Origin: Candidatus Gastranaerophilales bacterium
Lineage (GTDB): Bacteria > Cyanobacteriota > Vampirovibrionia > Gastranaerophilales > Gastranaerophilaceae
Length of the DNA: 38,565 bases
Assembly (NCBI GenBank): GCA_944325115.1
Contig: CALUYX010000003.1
Span: forward strand, 1 to 38,565
Direction: 5' to 3'
Below the pieces are notes generated by a model, which saw only the letters and a program-made list of their open reading frames with translations, had not been told where the DNA came from and did no database searches. Position numbers and translations under genes: made by a program. This document shows, in pieces, positions 16,357 to 22,985 of the stretch (its first letter is position 1; every line of letters begins with the position of its first letter).

Positions 16357-16882
16357 TTGAGTACATACAACCGCAGTATGTTTGCTTGTACATATTATTT
16401 TCTCTTGCAATTTGCTGTGTGATTTTAAAGCCGTTTTGCTTTTTGAAATTATAAGGGATAAACTCTAAACCAAAGTTTTTTGATGAAATTTCTCCTGCTT
16501 TAAAAATTTGCGACGATACTTTATGAGGACTTATAGTTAAAGTTGTTGTATATTTTGTAATTCCAAGCTCTTTTGCCTTGCTTGCGGTTTTATTTAAGCG
16601 CAAAAGAAAACATTTCTCGCACCTTTTTCCTTTTTCAGGTTCATTTTCATACCCACTGGCAATTGTCTTGAAGTCTTCGGGGCAGTATTTTTCATAAATA
16701 AGCTCAAAGTTTTCTTTTTTTGAATAGTTAATTAGTTCATTGAGCCTTCTATGGTATTCTTCTTGCGGGTAAATGTTTGGATTGTAGAAATATACAATAG
16801 GCTCAAAGTTGTCATCTCTTAGTTTTTTTATTGAATAAGCGGCGCACACCGCGCAACAAGCGTGAAGAACAATTTTATTCAA
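16340..16882 (-). CDS. queH: Epoxyqueuosine reductase QueH (DUF208)
   Basis: Final step of queuosine biosynthesis in tRNA: reduction of epoxyqueuosine by the cobalamin-independent iron-sulfur enzyme that replaces QueG. The 180-aa product shows HACCAVC (C9, C10, C13), KGKRCEKCFLLR in the middle and YCGC near the C terminus, plus the NPNIYPQEEYHRR segment, all family hallmarks. The start must be the TTG at 16880-16882, because HACC has to lie near residue 8. It overlaps the preceding stop by 8 nt (TTGAATAA) and follows AAGG directly, pointing to translational coupling with the VKOR-DsbA gene. Confidence 0.94.
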   Translation of the reverse strand: MNKIVLHACCAVCAAYSIKKLRDDNFEPIVYFYNPNIYPQEEYHRRLNELINYSKKENFELIYEKYCPEDFKTIASGYENEPEKGKRCEKCFLLRLNKTASKAKELGITKYTTTLTISPHKVSSQIFKAGEISSKNFGLEFIPYNFKKQNGFKITQQIARENNMYKQTYCGCMYSIKKEN

Positions 16883-18071
16883 CCTTGGTGCCTCTTTTAT
16901 GTCTTGCTTGAGCTTGTTTGTATAGTGTTTTTATTTTGTAATACGGCATAGCACTAATGTATGGTATGTCATCTATTACAATTGTTGGAGTACCGTAAAT
17001 TCCTTCTTTGTGAGCGGAGTCAATTTGTTCAAGCAGCTCTTGTTCAACTTCCTTAGATGCGACGTCATTTATAAGGCGTGGGATGTCTATGTTTATTTTT
17101 TCACTTAAATAAATAATATCCGCCTCACTGTTTGGGTGTTCATCATATATCAGATTTGCCATATCCCAATATTTTCCTTGTTTTTTGGCAGCAAGAGCAT
17201 ATCTGGCCAAAATACAAGCGCCGGGATGCATTGTGTTTTCAATATATTTGTTGCAGGAAGTATCAAGCGGGAAGTTTTTGTGAATAATTTGTATATTTTT
17301 TTCTTCTTGTGCAAATTTGCTAACCATTATATTTGTAATTCGACAGAAAGGGCACAAAAAGTCGCTGTAGAGATATATTTTATCCCCATTGGGGTTACCC
17401 AAGACATTTCCGCCTGTTGCGTATTTGTTTTTTTCCATTTTCAAAAATTCATCAAATGATTTTTGGATTTTTTGTTGAGGTGAAAATACCATGGAAGTAT
17501 TTGTATATGTTACAAATGATGCAAAAGTTATAATTGCTATTATTGTAAGGATGGTATATTTTTTAGCACCGTCTATAAAATCTACCACCGTGTTTTTAAT
17601 ATCAACAAGAAAGAAACTGCCTTTGCTTTTTGCACCAATTGCAATGAATAAATCTATGAAGTAGGTAATAAAGCAAAGTACACAAATTTTATTTATTTTG
17701 AATATGGAAATTGAGGCAAGACACATTGAAATTACAAAAGACAAAAGCCCGAGTGTCGCTATGTAGCTCTTTGGATTTTTAAAGACATCAAATATTGTGT
17801 TTTTGAACTTGTCTTGAATAATGTGTACAAAATTTAAAAACAGAGTCAAAAGATAGTAAAACATTCCCCAAAGGGCAAGCGGAATTCCCAAAAACATAGA
17901 ATAGTTTGTTTTTGCCACGCCGTCACAGTCTATTAGGCTATTTACCGAACAAAAACTTGCATTGTATTGCTCATTAAAATTTACTTTAAAAAATATTACG
18001 GCAAGCTCAATGGTCAGAATTAATCCTATTAAGGCGAAAACCGTTATAAATATTGTCTTTTTCTTATCCAT
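16875..18071 (-). CDS. VKOR-DsbA fusion: vitamin K epoxide reductase domain with DsbA-like thioredoxin domain
   Basis: Disulfide-bond-forming system in one polypeptide. The N-terminal integral membrane VKOR part (residues 1-190) has the loop cysteines C41 and C49 and the quinone-side C130-VL-C133. After a further membrane segment (about 172-188), the DsbA-like domain carries C240-PF-C243 and the cis-Pro motif GTPTIVIDD. The quinone re-oxidises VKOR, which re-oxidises the fused DsbA domain, which oxidises exported proteins. Fusions of VKOR to thioredoxin domains are known from cyanobacteria and some other phyla. GAGGGA 5 nt before the ATG supports the start. It is followed by queH with 8-nt overlap. 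Confidence 0.93.
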   Translation of the reverse strand: MDKKKTIFITVFALIGLILTIELAVIFFKVNFNEQYNASFCSVNSLIDCDGVAKTNYSMFLGIPLALWGMFYYLLTLFLNFVHIIQDKFKNTIFDVFKNPKSYIATLGLLSFVISMCLASISIFKINKICVLCFITYFIDLFIAIGAKSKGSFFLVDIKNTVVDFIDGAKKYTILTIIAIITFASFVTYTNTSMVFSPQQKIQKSFDEFLKMEKNKYATGGNVLGNPNGDKIYLYSDFLCPFCRITNIMVSKFAQEEKNIQIIHKNFPLDTSCNKYIENTMHPGACILARYALAAKKQGKYWDMANLIYDEHPNSEADIIYLSEKINIDIPRLINDVASKEVEQELLEQIDSAHKEGIYGTPTIVIDDIPYISAMPYYKIKTLYKQAQARHKRGTKVE

Positions 18072-18229
18072 AATTCCCTCTTTAATAATTCTACCTCAAG
18101 GCAGCTTTTTTTGCATTAACGTTAAGTATATTAAATTTTGTAACAATCTTTAAAATTTAATTATACTTTTTCTAAAGTTTTAAACAAAATTGCCGAAATC
18201 TTGAATGACAAGGTTACAATACGGGAATC

Positions 18230-18274
18230 ATGAAAAAGAAAGGATTTTTCAGGAGCTTATGTAAAGAATTGTAA
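18230..18274 (+). CDS. Possible 14-codon leader ORF upstream of the 313-aa gene
   Basis: An ATG preceded by GGGA and by a candidate -10 (TACAAT, 18215-18220) encodes a basic 14-residue peptide beginning MKKKGFF and ending CKEL, followed by TAA. The predicted transcription start falls about 3 nt before the ATG. Such short frames arise by chance, and nothing beyond position supports it. Confidence 0.2.
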   Translation: MKKKGFFRSLCKEL

Positions 18275-18277
18275 AGA

Positions 18278-18310
18278 TATATACTTTTTATGAATATAGT
18301 ATATACTTTT
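18278..18310 (+). repeat. 11-bp direct repeat in the upstream region of the 313-aa gene
   Basis: TATATACTTTT occurs at 18278-18288 and 18300-18310, an offset of 22 bp (two helical turns), and a 9-bp version at 18162-18170. Each copy contains TATACT, so they could be alternative -10 boxes or binding sites for a regulator. They lie in the 277-bp gap 18072-18348, which also has to contain the promoter of the VKOR-DsbA gene. Confidence 0.5.
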
Positions 18311-18348
18311 GGTTTTTATATAAGTAAGAAATGTAAAGGTGGTATAAT

Positions 18349-19290
18349 ATGGGACTAGCAGCAAGCCAAGGTAGATTGTTACTACTAACGGCAAGAAAAA
18401 GTGATTTAGAGTTTCGCGCTCAAGAAATTTCTCAAAGAAGATTGATTCTGGCAACAGAATTGGAATCAGTTGCATCCGAGTATGCTCGTGCATCAGCAAA
18501 CAGACAGATGAAGTTAACTACATTTGTAAAAATGGGTCAAGCAAACCAAACTGCAGCAGTAAACTTGACTTATTACAACCTTTATAATCATGGTTGTACA
18601 TCAGTTCAGGCTAAAAACGAAGATGGCACTCCAAAAACTGATAGCAATGGAAATCCTGTTTATGAATACAGTGCGTACTCTTCATATCGAGTTAAAAATG
18701 CAAACGGACAAGTTGTTATACCTAGTTCTGACTATGCTCCAACACCAGAGTCTCTCGGATATAGCGGTCTTACGGCAGTCAAAAACGAAGCTGGTGTAAT
18801 TACTTACGCGGACAATGATAACCTAAATAACGCAAAGGTGGTTATAACAATTGATAATAGAAATTATGGGCAATATTCAGTAAGTGGTCATATAGACGAT
18901 CAAGAACTCAAAACAGAGTATGTCATAGATCCAAGATTGGATGATAAATCTGAAACCGAAAACTGTTTCCAAGAAGGATTAAGAAACGGCAAATATATTA
19001 TCGAACAGTTTGTTAATGTTGATGGAAATGGTAATGCTATTCAGGGTGAGTGGCAGCCCGTAGGTTGGTCAGGAATGACAGAAATTCAGGATAATTACTA
19101 TACTGAAGATGACGCTTATGCGCAAGCAAAATACCAATCCGCCTCTGCAAGAGTTCAAGCTCAAGATAAAAAACTTGAAACAGACCAAAAACAAATTGAA
19201 ACACAACATAAAGCAGTTGAAACCGAATTTGAATCAGTTCAAAAAGTTATTACAAACAACATTGAAAGTTCATTTAAAATGTTCAGCTAA
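18349..19290 (+). CDS. 313-aa coiled-coil-flanked protein, filament-like architecture, unknown function
   Basis: The N terminus (MGLAASQGRLLLLTARKSDL, then EFRAQEISQRR) forms a long amphipathic helix, without signal peptide. A central beta-rich, Asn/Gly/Tyr-rich domain (about 75-255) contains the only two Cys. The C terminus from about 258 is a heptad-like helix rich in Gln/Lys/Glu ending NNIESSFKMFS. Paired terminal helices around a variable middle recall flagellins, hook-associated and type III needle/translocon proteins, which also lack signal peptides. Similar GLAASQ-type N termini are, as I recall, recurrent in gut Melainabacteria genomes. AAAGGTGG 6 nt before the ATG is the strongest ribosome site in the window, and a terminator follows at once, so it is probably monocistronic and well expressed. 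Confidence 0.75.
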   Translation: MGLAASQGRLLLLTARKSDLEFRAQEISQRRLILATELESVASEYARASANRQMKLTTFVKMGQANQTAAVNLTYYNLYNHGCTSVQAKNEDGTPKTDSNGNPVYEYSAYSSYRVKNANGQVVIPSSDYAPTPESLGYSGLTAVKNEAGVITYADNDNLNNAKVVITIDNRNYGQYSVSGHIDDQELKTEYVIDPRLDDKSETENCFQEGLRNGKYIIEQFVNVDGNGNAIQGEWQPVGWSGMTEIQDNYYTEDDAYAQAKYQSASARVQAQDKKLETDQKQIETQHKAVETEFESVQKVITNNIESSFKMFS

Positions 19291-19325
19291 TTGAACTAAA
19301 GCCCCATTTACCTTTACTTACTACC

Positions 19326-19354
19326 AAAAACCGACCTTTTATGGTCGGTTTTTT
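19326..19354. terminator. Bidirectional intrinsic terminator between the 313-aa gene and hisF
   Basis: Perfect inverted repeat AAAAACCGACC / GGTCGGTTTTT (19326-19336 and 19343-19353) with a 6-nt loop and a T run on either strand. On the minus strand the hisF stop codon (19339-19341) lies in the loop and the last hisF codons form one arm. Confidence 0.9.
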
Positions 19355-20112
19355 AATTTTCTTGTTGTTATACCAAAATCTTCCAATTCTTTTTTTAGTT
19401 TTGTTATGGGAAGAGTGTTGAAATGAAAAATTGATGCTGCAAGTGCCGCATCTACATTTGTTTGAGTGAACACATCTTTAAAATGTGTGCTGTCTGCACC
19501 TGCTCCGCCTGAGGCTATAACAGGTATATTTACGCAGTTACTTACAAGTTTATTCATTTCAATGTCAAAGCCTTTTTGGGTCCCGTCATAATCCATTGAA
19601 GTAAGCAGAATTTCACCCGCACCTCTTTGTTGCACTTCTTTTGCCCAGTCTAAAAGTTTTATTCCGGTATTTTTTTTGCCTGCATTAATATGAACAAAAT
19701 ATTCATTATCTATTTTTTTTGCATCGATTGCAACAACTATGCACTGTGAGCCAAAATAATTAACACATTGGTTGATAAGCTCCGGAGTTTTTACTGCTGC
19801 AGAATTTATAGAAATTTTGTCAGCTCCTGCAATTAAAATAGCTCTTATATCATCAATTGAATTTATTCCGCCTCCCACGGTAAAGGGTATAAATACATTT
19901 TTTGCAACAGCTTCAACAAGTTCGACTATTGTCTTTCTTTTTTCGTTTGTTGCGGTTATATCCAAAAATACAAGCTCATCCGCTCCCTCTTGAGAGTATT
20001 TTTTAGCTAGCTCAACAGGGTCACCTGCGTATTTTAGATTTTCAAAATTTATACCTTTTACCGTTTGCCCATCTTTTACATCAAGACAGGGTATTATTCT
20101 TTTTGTAAGCAT
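19339..20112 (-). CDS. hisF: Imidazole glycerol phosphate synthase, cyclase subunit
   Basis: Converts PRFAR plus ammonia (delivered by HisH) to IGP and AICAR in histidine synthesis. The 257-aa TIM barrel has [14 protein letters not shown] with catalytic Asp11, [24 protein letters not shown] with the second catalytic Asp, [15 protein letters not shown] and VIASGGAG. Neither hisH nor other his genes are in the window. Its ATG overlaps the stop region of the GGDEF gene by one base, so it appears to be the last gene of a three-gene unit. The C-terminal codons double as a terminator arm. Confidence 0.96.
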   Translation of the reverse strand: MLTKRIIPCLDVKDGQTVKGINFENLKYAGDPVELAKKYSQEGADELVFLDITATNEKRKTIVELVEAVAKNVFIPFTVGGGINSIDDIRAILIAGADKISINSAAVKTPELINQCVNYFGSQCIVVAIDAKKIDNEYFVHINAGKKNTGIKLLDWAKEVQQRGAGEILLTSMDYDGTQKGFDIEMNKLVSNCVNIPVIASGGAGADSTHFKDVFTQTNVDAALAASIFHFNTLPITKLKKELEDFGITTRKLKNRP

Positions 20113-20990
20113 TAGTAGTCCAGATTCATTTTTGAAAATTCTACAATTTGATTTTTACCGTGTTTTTTTGCAGCATATAGTGCGTGTTCTGCGTATCTTA
20201 TTATTGTATTTGAATTTTCTTCAACGTTTTCTAGGAATGGATATGAAGAAATACCGCCTGAAATTGTGATAGGATGTCTTTCATCTTCATTTGCGGGGAT
20301 AAATTCCATTTTTTCAATATCACGTCTGAATCTTTCAGCAAAAATAAATGCATTGTCCTCAGACGTGTTTGGTAGTATCAAAATAAACTCTTCATCACCG
20401 TATCTTGTTAAAATGTCTTCTTTTCTTATGAGTGCTTGCAGCATTTGTGCAATTTTTTTCAAAAGAACATCACCCCAGTCATAACCGTACATATCGTTAA
20501 CGGTTTTAAAGAAATCGATGTCAAGCAACAAGCAAGAAAGGGGTGTGCCATACCTTTTTGCTCTGGACATTTCGGCTTCGAGTCTGTGATGCAGGTATTT
20601 TCTGTTGTACAGACCTGTAAGTTCATCTGTTACCGATTGTTTTTTGAGGTTAATTCTGTATTTTGAAGTTTTAGCAAGTGCTTCTATTCTTGTATTAAGC
20701 TCTTTTTCATTAACAGGTTTAACTATAAAATCATATGAGTCTGCTCTTACAACAAGGTTGTCAGGAATTTCATCAACTACAATTAGCAGAGATGTTTCAA
20801 ATTTTGTAACGGCACAGATGTCTGCTATTTTATTTATCGGACCTTCTGCTATCATTACTGCAGGATTTACCTCTTTGTAATTTCTCATTTCATCTAAAGT
20901 AAACTGCCTTAAAACAAACTCATCATTTGCATCGTTTAGCATTTGGGCATAGTTGCTATTGCCATTTTCGCTGTAAAAAATAATATTCAT
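20112..20990 (-). CDS. Pseudo-receiver plus GGDEF-domain protein with altered active-site motif
   Basis: Residues 1-110 resemble a response-regulator receiver (ending [12 protein letters not shown], with the conserved Lys-Pro) but lack the acidic pair at the N terminus and have AEG where the phospho-acceptor Asp is expected. Residues 118-285 form a GGDEF domain: [26 protein letters not shown], then GDEEF (198-202) in place of GG(D/E)EF. The inhibitory c-di-GMP site R189-x-x-D192 is intact, five residues before. The protein may therefore bind c-di-GMP rather than make it, although some activity cannot be excluded. AAAGGA 7 nt before the ATG; the gene lies 4 nt after a secreted-protein gene and is followed by hisF. 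Confidence 0.88.
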   Translation of the reverse strand: MNIIFYSENGNSNYAQMLNDANDEFVLRQFTLDEMRNYKEVNPAVMIAEGPINKIADICAVTKFETSLLIVVDEIPDNLVVRADSYDFIVKPVNEKELNTRIEALAKTSKYRINLKKQSVTDELTGLYNRKYLHHRLEAEMSRAKRYGTPLSCLLLDIDFFKTVNDMYGYDWGDVLLKKIAQMLQALIRKEDILTRYGDEEFILILPNTSEDNAFIFAERFRRDIEKMEFIPANEDERHPITISGGISSYPFLENVEENSNTIIRYAEHALYAAKKHGKNQIVEFSKMNLDY

Positions 20991-20994
20991 TTTA

Positions 20995-21375
20995 CTATCC
21001 TTTATATGGTACCTTCATAATTATATCTTTAATTTTATATCGCTGTATTTCAAATTTTCCGTTTTGTGTGTATATTGTCGCTCCGTATCTGTCAAGGCTT
21101 TCAATTCTGCCTGCAATTTGTTTTGTTTTGCGAGAGAAAAAGTATTTTTTGTAAGTTATTGAATCTTCAAAGTAATCATTATTTACTTCGCGGCTATATG
21201 TTCTATCCGAACCGTTTTCTTTAATTACAATCAACCCTGCACTTACTGTCTTTATCCTTCCTTGTGACTCTCCAAAGGGGCTAATAACAGTATCCGCCAC
21301 TGAGCACAAATTTGCACTCATTAATAAAATCAAAACAGCTGATAATATAAACCTTTTCCCAAGTTTTATTTTCAT
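20995..21375 (-). CDS. 126-aa secreted protein of unknown function
   Basis: Signal peptide at the N terminus: basic MKIKLGKR, a hydrophobic run to about residue 20, and a likely cut after SVA (27). The mature part is small, basic and beta-rich (GRIKTVSAGLIVIKENG, IAGRIESLDRYGATIYTQNG), with two similar strands-turn units that could be a short internal repeat. No Cys remains after the signal peptide and no lipobox is seen, so a soluble periplasmic protein is likely. The -10 box lies 7 nt before the ATG, so the mRNA would be leaderless. It heads the unit with the GGDEF protein and hisF. Confidence 0.75.
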   Translation of the reverse strand: MKIKLGKRFILSAVLILLMSANLCSVADTVISPFGESQGRIKTVSAGLIVIKENGSDRTYSREVNNDYFEDSITYKKYFFSRKTKQIAGRIESLDRYGATIYTQNGKFEIQRYKIKDIIMKVPYKG

Positions 21376-21382
21376 AGCTCAA

Positions 21383-21391
21383 AGTATATCA
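21383..21391 (-). promoter_or_regulatory. Extended -10 promoter of the secreted protein-GGDEF-hisF unit (leaderless)
   Basis: TGATATACT on the minus strand, with 7 nt between the -10 box and the ATG at 21375. This matches the layout of the 2587 and 12739 genes. No ribosome site lies in those 7 nt. Confidence 0.6.
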
Positions 21392-21485
21392 TAGTTTTTA
21401 AGTTTTTAGTTAATTTTTCATACATATACATTATGTTTTTTCCTTAAAAGTTTTCTAAACTGTATATAGATAGCGGAGAGAGAAT

Positions 21486-22667
21486 TTGCCGGCGCAACTT
21501 AGAAAACAATATACATATAGTGACAATTATTCTACTGTTAGGGCTTACCCAAACAAAAGAGCTGAGCATGTTCAAATGCCTGTCAGAAAAAAAAGAAAAA
21601 AGCAAAATCCTATCTTGCTTTTAATTCGTTTTGTACTTTTATCAAGTTTTCTGACCTTTTTTGCATATTTTGTTTCTCCTTATGTCTATGAAAAGTACTT
21701 TGAACCTTTGTTTCTTAATCACTTTTTAAACAGAAACATTAAAATCGACACTTCTTCTTATGTTTCGCCGACTTTAAATTACTTAAGCAATTCAGAACTT
21801 TTTGGAAGAAAATTGTTAGTTCCTTTTGCGACGACATCAAAGAATATAACAAAAATACAATCCCAAGGAGAGCTTTCTCAGATTAAAGCAGACTTAAACG
21901 CTCTTTTTCAAAAGTATCCGAATCTAAAGCCGTCGGTTTACATTTGGGAATATACAAGTGCAAAAGAAGTTGATATTAACGCTGACAGTTTGTACAGCTC
22001 GGCAAGTATAATTAAGCTTCCTGTGTTATTTGAATTATTTAGAAAAATTGACAGAAGCGAAAAAGACGGAAGTAATGATACGGTTTTATCAAAAAAACTT
22101 TACTATAGCGATATTTATAAAACTTGGGGCTCGGGAAAACTTCAATACGGACCTGTAAACAGGTATTTGAGTGTTGATTATTTGGCAAAAATTATGATAA
22201 CCCAGTCTGACAATTCTGCAACAAACATGCTAATTGAAGAAGTAGGCGGTTTAGGTGCTCTTAATTCCTCTATGCGCTCATTGGGGCTGGATAAAATTCA
22301 GTTGAATAATTGGTTGCCTGATGTTGAGGGAAAAAATAAAATAAGCGCAAGACAAATTGCCACTCTTCTGTATAACCTTGATAATCCTCGCTTCTTATCA
22401 CAAAAAAGCAAGATTACCATAAAAGAATATATGGCAAATGTTGAAAACAGAAGTCTATTGCAGGCAGGGCTTCCTCCTGAGGCAATTTTAATACACAAAA
22501 CAGGCGACATTGGTAAAATGCTTGGTGATGCAGGTGTTGTCTATGCACAAAACGGCAAAAAATATATAATAGTAGTGTTGGTAAATCGTCCCCATAATGA
22601 TTACAGTGCAAGAAATCTGATTCAGGAGGCTTCTGAATTGGTTTATAAAAGAATGCTTCAAATGTAG
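21486..22667 (+). CDS. Membrane-anchored class A beta-lactamase-like serine hydrolase lacking Glu166
   Basis: A basic cytoplasmic segment (1-41) and one membrane helix (about 42-64) are followed by an extracytoplasmic Beta-lactamase2 domain. Motifs are S174-II-K177, SDN (241-243) and KTG (338-340), with the Ser-to-KTG distance of 164 as in TEM-type enzymes. The omega-loop LNNWLP aligns with ELNxxxP, which puts Lys270 where the deacylating Glu166 should be. The enzyme should thus form acyl-enzymes but hydrolyse them poorly, so a peptidoglycan DD-peptidase or a sensor is more likely than resistance. The start is TTG at 21486, with GGAGAGAG about 5 nt upstream; no better start is in frame before the membrane helix. 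Confidence 0.88.
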   Translation: MPAQLRKQYTYSDNYSTVRAYPNKRAEHVQMPVRKKRKKQNPILLLIRFVLLSSFLTFFAYFVSPYVYEKYFEPLFLNHFLNRNIKIDTSSYVSPTLNYLSNSELFGRKLLVPFATTSKNITKIQSQGELSQIKADLNALFQKYPNLKPSVYIWEYTSAKEVDINADSLYSSASIIKLPVLFELFRKIDRSEKDGSNDTVLSKKLYYSDIYKTWGSGKLQYGPVNRYLSVDYLAKIMITQSDNSATNMLIEEVGGLGALNSSMRSLGLDKIQLNNWLPDVEGKNKISARQIATLLYNLDNPRFLSQKSKITIKEYMANVENRSLLQAGLPPEAILIHKTGDIGKMLGDAGVVYAQNGKKYIIVVLVNRPHNDYSARNLIQEASELVYKRMLQM

Positions 22668-22979
22668 CTAGTTGCTTTGTGTTTGCTCGCGCGAATTGCT
22701 TATTTTTTCACTTGCTATTTCACGCCCGATATCTTGCATGATATCAACGGCGTCATCTTCCTTGCCTATTGGCGTAACAATATTTTTTATCTTACCCATT
22801 AGATTTGTGCCGATATTTTTTGCTTTGCTATATATTCCGCTAAAAGTAATTTCGCAAGCCTTGTGCTGATTATTAACACAAGGCTTGTTTGCATATATGT
22901 ATCTGTCGTGTTTTTTGTTTTCTGCGGCTTTTGAGTAACATAAGTTACATTTTAGACCGTATGCGTTTTGTATTTTCAT
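22668..22979 (-). CDS. 103-aa small protein with N-terminal Cys motif, downstream of aspS
   Basis: Unrecognised. The N-terminal half has C11-x2-C14, H24, C34, H39 and C42, a plausible zinc site; the C-terminal half is polar and probably helical, with an IKNIVTPIGKEDDAVDIMQD segment. The ATG is 6 nt after the aspS stop with no ribosome site visible, so it would depend on re-initiation after aspS. It contains an 11-bp inverted repeat. The stop directly abuts the stop of the convergent serine hydrolase. It could be a real small gene or a fortuitous frame; the tight position after aspS favours real. Confidence 0.5.
   Translation of the reverse strand: MKIQNAYGLKCNLCYSKAAENKKHDRYIYANKPCVNNQHKACEITFSGIYSKAKNIGTNLMGKIKNIVTPIGKEDDAVDIMQDIGREIASEKISNSREQTQSN
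22855..22887. repeat. 11-bp perfect inverted repeat inside the 103-aa gene
   Basis: CAAGCCTTGTG (22855-22865) and its exact complement CACAAGGCTTG (22877-22887), with an 11-nt loop. There is no T run on either side, so a factor-independent terminator is unlikely. It would form a stable hairpin in the aspS downstream mRNA. Confidence 0.6.
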
Positions 22980-22985
22980 ATGAAT

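Noticed and set aside
18343-18348. TATAAT directly before the ATG of the 313-aa gene as a promoter
   Set aside because: Transcription would start inside the coding region after the ATG; AAAGGTGG just upstream makes these bases part of the ribosome-site spacer instead.
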